NCBI RefSeq assembly: GCF_002902965.1 | Contig: NZ_CP026106.1 | Span: forward strand, 1,550,001 to 1,614,000 | Length of the DNA: 64,000 bases | Reading direction: 5' to 3' | Origin: Paraburkholderia hospita | Lineage (GTDB): Bacteria; Pseudomonadota; Gammaproteobacteria; Burkholderiales; Burkholderiaceae | Shown: piece by piece, positions 16,702 to 26,838 of the stretch | Layout: each line of letters begins with the position of its first letter | Position numbering within the stretch: the stretch's first letter is position 1 | Made by a program: the position numbers and the translations under genes | Notes under the pieces: model-generated | What the model was told of the DNA's origin: nothing | The model's input: the letters and a program-made list of their open reading frames with translations, nothing else | Database searches by the model: none

Positions 16702-17919
16702 ATGAAAACCATCGAGCCCCGCGCCACCTTCGTGCCGCCTCCCGGACGTTACCGGCCCGAGCAGCGCTTCGCGTTGTTCAATCTCGGCTTTCGTCCGTTC
16801 TACCTGGCGGGCGCGGGTTTCGCCGCGCTCGCGCTGACCATGTGGCTGCTGGTGCTCGCAGGCGTACCGGTGATGGGCAACTATCTGCTGAAGCTCGATC
16901 CCATCGGCTGGCACGCACACGAGATGATGTTCGGCTTTGCGGCATCGATCGTCGCGGGCTTTCTGCTGACTGCTGTGCGCGCATGGACGGGCATGCAGAC
17001 GACGAGCCATCACACGCTCGCCGCGCTCGCATTGCTGTGGCTCGCCGCACGCGTGCTGGTGTGGAGCGGGCCCGCCGTGCCCGCTGCGCTGATCGACAGC
17101 GCGTTTCTGCCCGCCGTCGCGTTCGCGCTGCTGCGCGTGCTGATGAAAGCGGACAACCGGCGTAACTATTTTCTGGTGCCCATGCTGTTGACGTTCGCCG
17201 CGCTCAACGCTGCGTTCCATGTGCTGACGCAAATGGGGCATCCCGATCTCGCGCTGCGCTGTCTTTATGCCGCAGCAGGCATTGTCGTGCTGCTGGTCTC
17301 GGTGATCGGCGCGCGTGTGATTCCGATGTTCACGTCGAATGCGATTCCGGGTTTTGTCACGCGCCGCTGGAAGCTGGTCGAATGGAGCGCCGCGCCGTTG
17401 ACGCTGTGCGCGCTGTTCGCCGATGCCGCCGCTGTGCCGTCAGCCATTGTCGCGACGCTCGCATTCGCGGCGTGCGCGATCCATTGCGCGCGGCTGATCG
17501 GCTGGCGTTCGTACAAGGTGCGCGGCCCGGCGATTCTGCTGATCCTGCACGTCGCCTATGCCTGGATGCCCGTCGGCTTCGCGCTGCTCGGCCTGAGCGC
17601 GCTCGGATTCGTGACGCATTCCGTCGCCATGCACGCGTTCACGGCGGGCGTGATCGGCGGGGCGATCATCTCGATGATCACACGCACGGCGCGCGGTCAT
17701 ACGGGCAGACCGCTCGTTGCCGATACGCGCGATGTCGCGAGCTACGCGCTGGTCACGCTGGGCTCGGCATTGCGGATCGTCGGGCCGCTCGTTGCGCCGG
17801 GCCACTATCAGATGTGGATCTGGAGCGCGGGCGTGTGCTGGATCGCCGCGTTCGCGATCTATGCAGGCGCATACGCGCTGCCGTTGATGCGCCCGCGCGC
17901 GGACGGCAAGCCGGGTTAG
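16702..17919 (+). CDS. nnrS: NnrS family heme-copper membrane protein
   Basis: A 405-residue inner-membrane protein with about 12 predicted helices. Family marks are FNLGFRPFYLAG at the start, the histidines in IGWHAHEMMFGFAASIVAGF, MFTSNAIPGFVTRRW and HAFTAGVIGGAIISMITRTARGHTGRPL. NnrS binds heme and copper and relieves cytotoxic nitric oxide-iron complexes during nitrosative stress. ATG 16702 chosen; an upstream TTG is possible. It probably forms one operon with the hemerythrin-like gene. No clear NNR/FNR box (TTGAT-N4-ATCAA) was found upstream of the pair. Convergent with wspR, 36 bp apart. Confidence 0.88.
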   Translation: MKTIEPRATFVPPPGRYRPEQRFALFNLGFRPFYLAGAGFAALALTMWLLVLAGVPVMGNYLLKLDPIGWHAHEMMFGFAASIVAGFLLTAVRAWTGMQTTSHHTLAALALLWLAARVLVWSGPAVPAALIDSAFLPAVAFALLRVLMKADNRRNYFLVPMLLTFAALNAAFHVLTQMGHPDLALRCLYAAAGIVVLLVSVIGARVIPMFTSNAIPGFVTRRWKLVEWSAAPLTLCALFADAAAVPSAIVATLAFAACAIHCARLIGWRSYKVRGPAILLILHVAYAWMPVGFALLGLSALGFVTHSVAMHAFTAGVIGGAIISMITRTARGHTGRPLVADTRDVASYALVTLGSALRIVGPLVAPGHYQMWIWSAGVCWIAAFAIYAGAYALPLMRPRADGKPG

Positions 17920-17955
17920 CGCGAACGCATCAATCGAGCGCTAAACAGCGCTCGC

Positions 17956-19074
17956 TCATTCCGCCGTCGAGCGCGTTTCGCTCCGACCGCTTTCCATCGC
18001 CGACACGCGATTCTTCCCATCGCGTTTCGCGCGATAGAGCGCGAGGTCGGCGGCTTCGATCAGCGTCGTCATCGGCGCGTCGGGCGCGGGCACCTGCGTC
18101 GCGCAGCCGACACTGATCGTCACGTACTGTCCCGACGACGAGCCCGCATGCGGAATGCGCAGCGCTTCGACTTCGAGCCGGACCTTCTCGGCGAGCAGGC
18201 GCGTGCCGCCCGCCGACGTGCCCGGCAGCACGACCGCGAACTCCTCGCCGCCGAACCGCGCGGCGAGATCGCCGGGCCGCCCGAGGCAGCCTTCCACCGT
18301 CGACGCAATCTGCTTGAGCACTTCGTCGCCCGCAACATGGCCGTAGGTGTCGTTGTACGGCTTGAAGTTGTCGACGTCGATCATCAGGATCGACACTTCC
18401 GTTTGTGCGCGCATGCCACGCCGCCATTCGGCGTTCAGATATTCGTCCAGATAACGGCGGTTCGACAGCCCCGTCAGTCCATCCGATTGCGTCAGCTTGC
18501 GCAGTTCGAGATTCGCTTCCAGCAGTTGCTGCTGCGACTCGCGCAGCGCGCGGTAGGCCTCGTCGCGTTGCAGCAGGTTCACATACGAGCGCGAGTGATA
18601 GCGGATGCGCGCAACCAGTTCCATCCGGTCGGGCAGCTTGACGAGGTAGTCGTTCGCGCCCGCCGCGAAGGCCGCGCTCTTGATGGTCGGCTCTTCCTTG
18701 GTCGACAGCACGATGATCGGCACGTCGCGCAGCTTCGTGTTCGTGCGGTACGCCTTGACGAGCGTGAGACCGTCGATGCCGGGCATCACGAGGTCTTGCA
18801 GGATCACCGTGGGGCGCGTGTGGGTGGCCGCGTAGATGGCTTCGTCGGCGCTCGCACAGTAGTGCAGGTCGATGCCATCTTCGTTCGCGAGCGCGCGCCG
18901 CACCGCTTCCGCGACGATCGCCTGGTCGTCGACCAGCAACACCATGATCGGCACGTCGGACAGCGCGGCCGTTTCCAGCGCGGCGCGCGCGGCTTCGAGC
19001 GCGGCATTCGCGCGATCGGCCGACGTCGATGTGGAACCCCCCTGGTCCCGTGCCCCGATTTGATCGAAGTCCAT
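17956..19074 (-). CDS. wspR: WspR: response regulator-diguanylate cyclase
   Basis: Makes cyclic-di-GMP from two GTP when phosphorylated by WspE. The 372 residues comprise a receiver domain (about 45-165; phosphoacceptor Asp in [10 protein letters not shown], Lys in [10 protein letters not shown]), a helical linker and a GGDEF domain (about 205-355) with [17 protein letters not shown] and the active-site GGEEF. The product-inhibition site RxxD is present as RPGD five residues before GGEEF. The start at 19074 is chosen because AGGGG lies 7 bases upstream; ATG 19104 would add [10 protein letters not shown]. Final gene of the wsp operon, 130 bp after wspF. Confidence 0.93.
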   Translation of the reverse strand: MDFDQIGARDQGGSTSTSADRANAALEAARAALETAALSDVPIMVLLVDDQAIVAEAVRRALANEDGIDLHYCASADEAIYAATHTRPTVILQDLVMPGIDGLTLVKAYRTNTKLRDVPIIVLSTKEEPTIKSAAFAAGANDYLVKLPDRMELVARIRYHSRSYVNLLQRDEAYRALRESQQQLLEANLELRKLTQSDGLTGLSNRRYLDEYLNAEWRRGMRAQTEVSILMIDVDNFKPYNDTYGHVAGDEVLKQIASTVEGCLGRPGDLAARFGGEEFAVVLPGTSAGGTRLLAEKVRLEVEALRIPHAGSSSGQYVTISVGCATQVPAPDAPMTTLIEAADLALYRAKRDGKNRVSAMESGRSETRSTAE

Positions 19075-19204
19075 GTGCGTACCCCTGTCGGAAGTGCTGG
19101 TCATGCGTTGTCTCGGTGTTTCATTGCGTGCCGCTCTTGCATCGAATGCCTCGTTGCTCCAGTCTTTGCCCCTGCTGCCTTGCGCTAAATTATCATCCGC
19201 TCAG

Positions 19205-20209
19205 TCAACGTCGCGCGAACGCCGCCAACTGACCGGCGATGCCGCCCAGCGGCAGAATCCGGCGCGCCGCGCCAAGCGTCGCGGCCGCCTTCGGCATGCC
19301 GTAGACGGCGCTCGTCGCTTCGTCCTGCGCGATCGTGTCGTAGCCTTTTGCGCGCATCGCCTTCAACCCGATCGCGCCGTCGCGGCCCATGCCCGTCAAC
19401 AGTACGCCGAGTGCTTCGCCGGGCCAATGCTCGACGACGCTATGAAAGAACACATCGACGGAAGGACGGTAGGGCATCTCGGCCGGTTCGCGAGTGTAGT
19501 GCAGCGCGCCGTTCTGTGTCAGCAGCATGTGATCGTTGGTCGCCGCGAGCAGCGCGACGCCCGCCGTCGGCAACTCGCCCTCGCGCGCGGTGCGCACGGC
19601 AACGGACGTCTGCCCGTCGAGCCATTGCGCCATGCCGTCGGCGAACACCTGGTCGACGTGCTGCACGATCACGATGGGCGCGGCGAAGTCCGCGGGCAGG
19701 CTGCCCAGCACCGTCGCCAGCGCGGCCGGACCGCCTGCCGACGCGCCGATCACCACCAGCCGCTGCGCATCGCGTGTGAGCGGCGCGATGGCCGTTTGCC
19801 GCGGCGCCCAGGGCTTGTCCATCAGTTGGCCGATCTGGTCGATCTTCTGCAGCATCAGTAGCGCGGACTCGCCGATGCCGCGCGCGGCGAGCGTCGGTGT
19901 ATCGACGGCGTCGAGCGCGCCTGCACCCATTGCCTCGTAGACGCGCCACGTGTTCGCACCGACGCTGCTCGTCACGATCAGGATCGGGCAGGGCGTGCGC
20001 GCCATGATGCGGCGCGTCGCTTCCACGCCGTCGATCTTCGGCATGATGAGGTCCATCAGCACGACGTCCGGCGTCTGCGCGGCGCAGAAGTCGACGGCTT
20101 CTTCGCCATTGGCGGCGACCCACAGCACGCGATGCTCGGGGCGCAGCGCAATCACGCGGCGCAGCGCTTCGACGGCGAGCGGCAGGTCGTTGGCGATGCC
20201 GATATTCAT
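19205..20209 (-). CDS. wspF: WspF: CheB-like receptor methylesterase
   Basis: The methylesterase that demethylates WspA and so dampens Wsp signalling; loss of WspF in Pseudomonas locks WspR on. It has 334 residues: a receiver domain (1-120; Asp in VVLMDLIMPKIDG) and a C-terminal CheB_methylest domain with the catalytic Ser in VIGASAGGPAAL, His in IVQHVDQVF and Asp in LLTGMGRDGAIG. All three catalytic residues are present, so it should be active. Its ATG overlaps the wspE stop by 4 bases (ATGA). Confidence 0.93.
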   Translation of the reverse strand: MNIGIANDLPLAVEALRRVIALRPEHRVLWVAANGEEAVDFCAAQTPDVVLMDLIMPKIDGVEATRRIMARTPCPILIVTSSVGANTWRVYEAMGAGALDAVDTPTLAARGIGESALLMLQKIDQIGQLMDKPWAPRQTAIAPLTRDAQRLVVIGASAGGPAALATVLGSLPADFAAPIVIVQHVDQVFADGMAQWLDGQTSVAVRTAREGELPTAGVALLAATNDHMLLTQNGALHYTREPAEMPYRPSVDVFFHSVVEHWPGEALGVLLTGMGRDGAIGLKAMRAKGYDTIAQDEATSAVYGMPKAAATLGAARRILPLGGIAGQLAAFARR

Positions 20210-22509
20210 GCTGATGCCTCTCCGATCAGGTCGCGCACGGCATCGAGCAGGGCTTCGTCATGGAAGCTGCCCTTCGCGAGATAGTAGTCCGCGCCGGCTT
20301 CGAGCCCGCGCCGGCGGTCCTCGTCGCGGTCCTTGTACGACACGATCATCACGGGCACGGGCTTGAACAGCGGGTCGCGCTTGATCAGCGTGACGAGCTC
20401 GATGCCGTCCATGCGCGGCATGTCGATATCGGTGACGACGAGATCGAACGTCCCACTGCGCAGGGCGTTCCAGCCGTCCATTCCGTCGACGGCGACCGTC
20501 ACCGCATAGCCGCGTTTTTCCAGCAGCTTGCGTTCCAGTTCACGCACCGTCAACGAGTCTTCGACGACCAGCACATGCTTGCGCTGTCGCGCGGCGACGT
20601 CGTGCGCGCGGCCGATCCGGTCGAGCTGGCCGCCGCGCACGAGCTTGTCGACGGAGCGCAGCAGGTCGTCGACATCGACGATCAGCACGGCGTCGCCGTT
20701 CTCCATCAGCGCAGCCGCCGCGATGTCGCGGATCTTGCCGAGGCGCGGGTCGAGCGGTTGCACGACGAGCATCCGCTCGCCGAGAAAGCGGTCGACGGCG
20801 ATCCCATACGTCACCCGCTCGTCGCCGATCACGACGACGGACACCGACTCGCGCGTCACGCCCGCCTGCGCGCCGAGCAACTGATGCGCGGTGACGAGCC
20901 CAACGGGCTTGCCGTCGAACGCGAAGTGCTGCTGGCCTTCGAGCATGTCGATGTCGGCGCGCGCGAGTTCGAGCGTGCGGCGCACATGCGCGAGCGGAAA
21001 CGCGTACGCCTCGCCGCCCACATCGACGAGCAGACTGCGCACCACCGAGAGCGTCAACGGCAACTGCATCACGAAGCGCGAACCGCGGCCCGGCTCGTTG
21101 AAGATGCGCACGGTGCCGCGCACGGCCTTGACCATTTCATGCACGGCGTCGAGGCCGACACCGCGGCCCGAGACGTCCGTGACCTGCTCGCGCATCGAAA
21201 AACCCGGCAGCAGCAGGAAGTCGAGCAGTTCCGGTTCGGACAGGCGCGCGGCCGTGTCTTCATCGGCGAGCTTGCGGCGGATCACCGACGCGCGCACGTT
21301 GTCGAGATCGATGCCCGCGCCGTCGTCGCTGACGCTGATCAGCAGTTTGCCCGCGCTGTGGCGCGCTTCGAGCGTGACGTGCGCTTCGGCGGGCTTGCCG
21401 CGCGCGATTCGCGCGTCGGGCGTCTCGATGCCGTGATCGAGCGCGTTGCGCAGCAGATGGCCGAGCGGCGCGTCGAGCATGTCGAGAATGTCGCGGTCCA
21501 CCTGCGTCGACGTGCCGACGATCTCGAACTTCACGCGCTTGCCGAGCGAGCGCGCCAGATCGCGCACGACGCGCGGATACGCATGCGTCGCGTCGCCGAA
21601 TGGGCGCATCCGGCATTGCAGCGCTTCGTCGTACAGCAGTTGCGCGAGGTTGGCACTGCTGCGGTCGTAGTGGTCGAGTTCGTCGAGACGCGCACCGAGC
21701 GTGTGCTGCATGCTGTTGAGCGTGGTGCGCACGTCGGCGAGCGCCGATAGCGCGGCATCGTCGAGATGTTCGGCGAGTGTGTCGTAGAGCGCGTCGAGCG
21801 CGCGCGAGGTTTCGCGCTGCGTGCGCTTGATGCGCAGCATCGACGTCGCGAACGGTTTGAGCCAGCGCGACTCCACCAGCACTTCGCCCGACAGGCTCAA
21901 CACGCGGTCGAGGTTCGCGGCGCGCACACGGAGCATGCGGTCCGGGGTACGAGCCGAGGCATGGGTGTCTTGTTGCGTGGGGGCGCCGGGCTGGTCAGTT
22001 GTGTCGCTTGCAGGCGCTTCCTGCCGTTGCGCGAGCGCCTCGGCCTGCAACTGCGCCTGGAGTTGCGCATACACGTCGACGTCCGGCTCGATGCTCGCTC
22101 CGTCACCGACTGCCGTCTCACGCGGGGCGCTTTCAGGCGACAACATCCGCCTCACGAACCCGTCGATATCGGTGCGCGTAACGGGCGCGTCCGGCTTCGC
22201 ATCGCCCACGCGCATCAGCAGATCGACGCCGCGCAACAGCACGTCGATATGCGCGGGCGTCAGTTGCAGTTCGCCGCGTTGCGCGCCGACGAAGCACTCT
22301 TCCATCACATGCGCGATATCGACGCCGTCCTGCAAGCCGATGATGCGCGCCGCGCCCTTGAGCGAATGCGCGGCGCGCATGCACGCTTCGAGCGCGGCGG
22401 CGTCGGCTGGGCGATGTTCGAGCGCGAGCAGCCCGTCGGACAGCACGCGCGTTTGCACGGCGGCTTCCTCGCGGAACAGTTCGAGCAGCGACTGATCGTC
22501 ATCCGTCAT
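20206..22509 (-). CDS. wspE: WspE: CheA-like hybrid histidine kinase with receiver
   Basis: The kinase of the Wsp complex, which phosphorylates WspR (output) and WspF (feedback). The 767 residues contain an HPt domain at the N-terminus (His in RAAHSLKGAARIIG), a linker, the dimerisation and ATPase regions (N-box LGHLLRNALDHGIE; G-boxes DDGAGIDLDNV and SGRGVGLDAVHEMVKA), a CheW-like domain (about 490-620) and a C-terminal receiver (Asp in VVTDIDMPRMDG). The domain order matches WspE. Translationally coupled to wspD and wspF by ATGA overlaps. Confidence 0.93.
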   Translation of the reverse strand: MTDDDQSLLELFREEAAVQTRVLSDGLLALEHRPADAAALEACMRAAHSLKGAARIIGLQDGVDIAHVMEECFVGAQRGELQLTPAHIDVLLRGVDLLMRVGDAKPDAPVTRTDIDGFVRRMLSPESAPRETAVGDGASIEPDVDVYAQLQAQLQAEALAQRQEAPASDTTDQPGAPTQQDTHASARTPDRMLRVRAANLDRVLSLSGEVLVESRWLKPFATSMLRIKRTQRETSRALDALYDTLAEHLDDAALSALADVRTTLNSMQHTLGARLDELDHYDRSSANLAQLLYDEALQCRMRPFGDATHAYPRVVRDLARSLGKRVKFEIVGTSTQVDRDILDMLDAPLGHLLRNALDHGIETPDARIARGKPAEAHVTLEARHSAGKLLISVSDDGAGIDLDNVRASVIRRKLADEDTAARLSEPELLDFLLLPGFSMREQVTDVSGRGVGLDAVHEMVKAVRGTVRIFNEPGRGSRFVMQLPLTLSVVRSLLVDVGGEAYAFPLAHVRRTLELARADIDMLEGQQHFAFDGKPVGLVTAHQLLGAQAGVTRESVSVVVIGDERVTYGIAVDRFLGERMLVVQPLDPRLGKIRDIAAAALMENGDAVLIVDVDDLLRSVDKLVRGGQLDRIGRAHDVAARQRKHVLVVEDSLTVRELERKLLEKRGYAVTVAVDGMDGWNALRSGTFDLVVTDIDMPRMDGIELVTLIKRDPLFKPVPVMIVSYKDRDEDRRRGLEAGADYYLAKGSFHDEALLDAVRDLIGEASA

Positions 22510-23216
22510 CGCAGGCTCCGGGCAATCGATTCAAACAGCCGCGCCGGGTCGATCAGGCCGACGGTTCCGCCGCGCCACGCGAGCACGCCGCGCGCATGCG
22601 ACGCGGTGGCGTGCGCGAGCGTCGCGGGCACGGGCAGCAGTTCGGCGTCGGCACAACGGATCACGCCTTCGACCTCGTCGACGGGCAAGGCAACGGGCGG
22701 TGCGGCGGGCTCGCTGTCGTGCGCGGCGACCAGCATCCGCGCATAGCCATTGCGCGCGGCCTGTTTCGTGTCGGCGGCGCGGTCCATGTTCAGCAGTTCG
22801 CCGAGCGAAACCGCAACGGTCAGCGCGCCGCGCACGTTGACGACGCCGAGCACGGCGCGCGAGCGCTGATGCGGCAGCGAATGGATCGCGCGGATATCGT
22901 CGATCTCGCGCAGCACGCGGGTCGGCAGCGCAAGCCATTCGCCCGCGACGCGAAAGGCGAGGGCGGACTGCGTCTGCGCGGACGCTTCACGCATTTCGGC
23001 TGGCGACCCGACCGGCTCCGCACGCGCAACGAGGTCCGTGTCGCGCAAAGGCCGGTCGAACAACTGCGCTGCGCCCTGCGCGAAGACCGGGCAGTTCAGG
23101 CAGCGAAAATACTCGACGAGGCGCGGGCACGTGTTGTCGCCGCGCGTGCCGATGCGGTTCCAGCAGTCGTCGACGCGCACGGACGCGCTTGAATGATCAG
23201 GAGCGTCGTGCAGCAT
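22506..23216 (-). CDS. wspD: WspD: CheW-like scaffold with N-terminal cysteine motif
   Basis: One of two CheW-type adaptors joining WspA to WspE. The 236 residues begin with a short N-terminal region carrying a cysteine pattern, C-W-N-R-I-G-x-x-G-D-x-x-CPRL then FRCLNCPVF, and end with a CheW domain (about 85-230; VVNVRGALTVAVSLGELL). I start at 23216 because AGGA precedes it; ATG 23240 has a poor ribosome site. The first 20 bases overlap the wspC 3' end. The four cysteines are a known feature of WspD proteins as I recall and could bind metal, but no function is established. Confidence 0.88.
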   Translation of the reverse strand: MLHDAPDHSSASVRVDDCWNRIGTRGDNTCPRLVEYFRCLNCPVFAQGAAQLFDRPLRDTDLVARAEPVGSPAEMREASAQTQSALAFRVAGEWLALPTRVLREIDDIRAIHSLPHQRSRAVLGVVNVRGALTVAVSLGELLNMDRAADTKQAARNGYARMLVAAHDSEPAAPPVALPVDEVEGVIRCADAELLPVPATLAHATASHARGVLAWRGGTVGLIDPARLFESIARSLR

Positions 23217-24633
23217 GGAATCCTCGTGAACGTTGCGCATCGTCCGTTGGCGCCTGAGCCGATTGTGTCGATTGTGTCGATTGAGCCGCGCGCGCCGCCG
23301 AGCGTTGCGCGCGCTGCATCAGATTCTGCGCGCCCGCCCGATCGCCGCCGATGTCGAGCAGCGCGGCCAGATGCGTGAGCGCTTCGTAATGCGCGGGGTC
23401 CAGATAGAGCGCCTTACGATAGAAGTCGGCGGCGTCGGCGCTGCGGCCGCGCGCATCGGCGATCAGGCCGAGCAGATGGAACGCGTCGACATTCGGCCCA
23501 TGCACGATCGCATGCTGATGCGCGAGGCGCTCGGCTTCGTCGAATTCACCGGCATCGGCGTGACGGCGCGCGGCAGCGAGCGATGGTTCCGCGGCGGGTT
23601 GCGGCGTGGGCGCTCGCACGGTCTGTTGCGTGCGCACGGGCGGCGGCGTGAGGGCGCGGTTCGCAAACGGCGGTTTCGTGGTTTCGCGAGTTGCCGCCGT
23701 GAACGCGGGCGTACGCGCAGCTTGCGTCGTCGTCACGTTTGCCGCGCTCAAGGCAAGCGGTTTGACCGCGCGCGCCGCATTCGTTTCCTCGGGCGTGCTG
23801 CGCCGGAAAGCAAACGCGAGCGGAATGCGCGCGGATGTCATCGCGTGCCGCATCATCAGGCCCGTTTCGGCGGGGCCGACGAAGATCGTGCCGCCGTTGG
23901 CGAGATTCGCGTCGAGCACGCGGATGGCACGGTCCTGCGCTTCGCGGTCGAAATAGATCAGCACGTTGCGGCAGAAAATGAAGTCGTACGGTGCCTGCGC
24001 GCCCGCCTGCAGGTCGAACAGGTTCGCGTGCGAGAAGCGCACCGTCTCGCGCACGCGTTCGCTCAGTTGCCAGCTGTCGTTTAGCGCCGTGAAATGCCGG
24101 TCACGAAACGCGAGCGGATGGCCGCGAAACGAATTGCGCCCGTAGAGGCCCGCGCGCGCATGCTCGATCACGCGCGCACTGATATCGAAGGCATCGACGG
24201 TGAAGCGGTTCTCGCCGATGCCGTCGTCGAGCAGCGTCATCGCGATCGTGTACGGTTCCTCGCCCGTCGAGCACGGCAGGCTCAGCACGCGCAGCACGTG
24301 CATCGGATCGCGCACGAGCCGCTCGTTCGCGAGCCGCGCGAGTGCGACATACGCCTCGCGATCGCGATAGAACCATGTTTCGGGCACGACGAGCGCCTCA
24401 ATCAGCCCCTGCCGTTCGTCGCGCGACACGGTCAGTTGCTGCCAGTACGCATCGATCTCGGCGGGATCGACGGCGACGCTCGTGTCGTGCGCCGCGAGGC
24501 CAAGGCGCGTCACGCGCACGCGTTCGAGTACCGCGCGCTCCACCGCGTTGATGCCCAGCGACGACGCGTCGATCCCCGTCTCCCGCAGGAGCCAGGCTTC
24601 GAAGCGCGGCACGAAAGCGGTCGCGGCGTTCAT
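23197..24633 (-). CDS. wspC: WspC: CheR-type receptor methyltransferase with TPR tail
   Basis: SAM-dependent methyltransferase that methylates WspA glutamates and sets receptor sensitivity. Of 478 residues, the first ~270 form a CheR domain: VPETWFYRDREAYVAL, the SAM-binding LSLPCSTGEEPYTIAM, and FIFCRNVLIYFDREAQDRAI. A proline/threonine-rich linker follows, then TPR repeats (about 375-460, HADAGEFDEAERLAHQHA and ADAADFYRKALYLDPAHYEA) as in WspC. The ATG overlaps the wspB stop as ATGA; an upstream extension inside wspB is rejected. Confidence 0.92.
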   Translation of the reverse strand: MNAATAFVPRFEAWLLRETGIDASSLGINAVERAVLERVRVTRLGLAAHDTSVAVDPAEIDAYWQQLTVSRDERQGLIEALVVPETWFYRDREAYVALARLANERLVRDPMHVLRVLSLPCSTGEEPYTIAMTLLDDGIGENRFTVDAFDISARVIEHARAGLYGRNSFRGHPLAFRDRHFTALNDSWQLSERVRETVRFSHANLFDLQAGAQAPYDFIFCRNVLIYFDREAQDRAIRVLDANLANGGTIFVGPAETGLMMRHAMTSARIPLAFAFRRSTPEETNAARAVKPLALSAANVTTTQAARTPAFTAATRETTKPPFANRALTPPPVRTQQTVRAPTPQPAAEPSLAAARRHADAGEFDEAERLAHQHAIVHGPNVDAFHLLGLIADARGRSADAADFYRKALYLDPAHYEALTHLAALLDIGGDRAGAQNLMQRAQRSAARAAQSTQSTQSAQAPTDDAQRSRGFHAARRS

Positions 24634-25115
24634 CGCGTATGAGGTTGGGGTTGCGGGAAGAGCAGCGCTTTCACCTCGTCGTCGAGCATCTGCTGCACGT
24701 CGATCCATTGGATCAAGCCGGACTCGTCGCTTGCGACGGGGCCGAGCCAGCGCGCGTGCGGCGTCGCGATGCCGCTGTCGGCGAAATGTTCGCGCTCGAT
24801 CCGGCGCGTCTGCGTCGCCCGTTCGACGATCAGGCCGAGCAGCCGCGGCGGCGTGTCCGCGTCAGCGGGTTCGCGCGTGTCACGATAGTGGACGAACACG
24901 AGCCGGGTCGAGCGCCAGTACTGCGACGGACGCCCAAGCGCGAGTTGCGCGAGATCGATCACGGGCACAGGTTCGCCGTGCCGCTCGATCACGCCCGCGA
25001 CCCACGCGGGCGCGCCGGGAATCGCCTTGGTGGCCGTCAGCGTCTGCACTTCGACGATGTCGGCGGCATCGAGCGCATAGCGGTCGCGGTCGAGTTCGAA
25101 CAGAAGGAAGAGCAT
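24630..25115 (-). CDS. wspB: WspB: CheW-like adaptor
   Basis: A 161-residue single CheW domain (MLFLLFELDRDRYALDAADI, VAGVIERHGEPVPVIDLAQL, LGLIVERATQ) that couples the WspA receptor to the WspE kinase. The second adaptor is WspD. The start MLFLLFELD fits the CheW family; further upstream in-frame sequence is arginine-rich noise between wspA and wspB. It follows wspA by 46 bp and is coupled to wspC by an ATGA overlap. Confidence 0.9.
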   Translation of the reverse strand: MLFLLFELDRDRYALDAADIVEVQTLTATKAIPGAPAWVAGVIERHGEPVPVIDLAQLALGRPSQYWRSTRLVFVHYRDTREPADADTPPRLLGLIVERATQTRRIEREHFADSGIATPHARWLGPVASDESGLIQWIDVQQMLDDEVKALLFPQPQPHTR

Positions 25116-25161
25116 CGCCGTCACCGTATCAGCCGTGTTGGGCCTGCCAGCGCGAGCGGGC

Positions 25162-26838
25162 TCACGCTTCGATCTTGAAGCGCGACACACCCGTGCGCAG
25201 CTGGTTCGCGACGAGCGTGAGATCGTCGATCGCCTGCGACGACTGGCGCAGCGACTCTGCCGTCTGCTGCGCCGCCTCCGACAGCTGCGACAGCGCCTGT
25301 GTGATCTGCTCGGCGCTCGTCGCCTGCGTGTGCATGCCTTCGTTGACGAGCTGGAAGCGCGGCGCGAGCGTCTGCACTTCGTGAATGATCTGCGACAGCT
25401 GCTCGCTGACCTGCTGCACGTCGCGCATGCCGCGCCGCACTTCCTCGGAGAACTTGTCCATGCCCATCACGCCCGCCGAGACAGCCGACTGGATCTCCTT
25501 CACGGTCTGTTCGATATCGAAGGTGGCGACGGCAGTCTGGTCCGCGAGACGGCGGATTTCCGTCGCGACGACGGCAAAGCCGCGGCCGTATTCGCCCGCT
25601 TTCTCGGCTTCGATGGCCGCGTTCAGCGACAGCAGGTTGGTCTGGTCGGCGACCTTGGTGATCGTCGCGACCACCTGATTGATGTTGACGGCCTTCTCGT
25701 TGAGGATCGCGAGCTTCGCGTTCACGGAGCCGGCCGCTTCCATCACACTGCGCATCGTGTCTTCCATGCGCGTGAGGCCGTTCTGGCTCGCGCCCGCAAG
25801 CGTCGCCGACTGATCCGCGACGGCCGACACTTCGTTCATCGTGCGCAGCAGATCGCGCGAGGTCGCGAAAATTTCGCGCGAGGTCGCGCCGATCTCCGTC
25901 GTGGTCGCAGCGGTTTCCGTCGCCGTCGCCTGTTGTTCTTTCGACGTCGCCGCAATCTCGGCCACCGACGTCGTCACCTGCAGCGACGATTTCTGCGCCT
26001 GCCCAACGAGGCTGTTCAGTTCCTCGGCCATCCGGTTGAAGCCGTCCTCCAGCGTGCCGAATTCGTCGCGGCGGCCCAGCTTCAAACGCTGCGTCAGGTT
26101 GCCCGTGCGCATCACGTTGTGCACGTCGACGAGGCTTGCCATCGGCACCGTGATCGCGCGGTACAGCGAGAAGCCGGTGTAGAGCGCGACGAGCAGCGTG
26201 ACGCCGAGCGCCGTCGCGAGTGTGATTTCCGTGCCCGTCACCGAATCGCGGATCGATTTCGCGGAATCGTCCGCCTGGGTGCGGTTTTCGTTGACCAGTT
26301 CGTTTGCCGTGCGGATCACGCTTTCCCAGGCGGGCGCGAGCTTGACGAAGGTGGCTTGTGCATCCGCCTTCGAGGTCGGCGCGGTGCGCATGGCGTCGTT
26401 CAGTTGCGGCAGGTATTGATCCCAGGCAGCGCGGAACGCGCGGAAGTGCTCGCGGTCCGCGTCACGAAAGAGCGTTGCCTGGTACTCGGCCGACACCTGA
26501 TCGAACTTTTGCAGCAAAGCCGGCATCCGTTCGAGATCCTGCTTCGTCGCGGCATCGCTGCTCTCGACGAAGAGCGCGCGTTCGAGCGTCGAATAGCCCT
26601 CGTTGGCCGCCGCGCGCAAGGTCGTCGCGAGGTAGAGGCCGGGCACCGAGTCGTGGCCCATGCTGAGCGCTTCGTCGTCCATCACGCGCAGCCGGCTCCA
26701 GGAGATCGCGGCCATCACCAGCATCAGCACGAACAGCGCGCCGAAGCTCAGCATGATCCGGTTGCCGAGCGTGAAGCGGGCCGCGTGCTTCGGATCGAGC
26801 AGGGTGGTGTCGCTGGTGCGGGGCGTCGCTGTGACCAT
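25162..26838 (-). CDS. wspA: WspA: surface-sensing methyl-accepting protein
   Basis: The membrane receptor of the Wsp system, which clusters laterally and responds to surface contact or envelope stress. The 558 residues start with a ~25-residue cytoplasmic leader, TM1 (about 30-50), a periplasmic four-helix-bundle sensor, TM2 (about 215-235), HAMP, and a long MCP signalling domain with [20 protein letters not shown] at the tip and [14 protein letters not shown]. First gene of the wspABCDEFR operon. ATG 26895 is an alternative start that adds 19 residues and has AGGA at longer spacing; I prefer 26838 but am not sure. Confidence 0.9.
   Translation of the reverse strand: MVTATPRTSDTTLLDPKHAARFTLGNRIMLSFGALFVLMLVMAAISWSRLRVMDDEALSMGHDSVPGLYLATTLRAAANEGYSTLERALFVESSDAATKQDLERMPALLQKFDQVSAEYQATLFRDADREHFRAFRAAWDQYLPQLNDAMRTAPTSKADAQATFVKLAPAWESVIRTANELVNENRTQADDSAKSIRDSVTGTEITLATALGVTLLVALYTGFSLYRAITVPMASLVDVHNVMRTGNLTQRLKLGRRDEFGTLEDGFNRMAEELNSLVGQAQKSSLQVTTSVAEIAATSKEQQATATETAATTTEIGATSREIFATSRDLLRTMNEVSAVADQSATLAGASQNGLTRMEDTMRSVMEAAGSVNAKLAILNEKAVNINQVVATITKVADQTNLLSLNAAIEAEKAGEYGRGFAVVATEIRRLADQTAVATFDIEQTVKEIQSAVSAGVMGMDKFSEEVRRGMRDVQQVSEQLSQIIHEVQTLAPRFQLVNEGMHTQATSAEQITQALSQLSEAAQQTAESLRQSSQAIDDLTLVANQLRTGVSRFKIEA

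Noticed and set aside
20260..22746. Plus-strand open frames of about 500 and 330 residues opposite wspE and wspD
   Set aside because: Antisense shadows; wspE and wspD domains are complete on the other strand.
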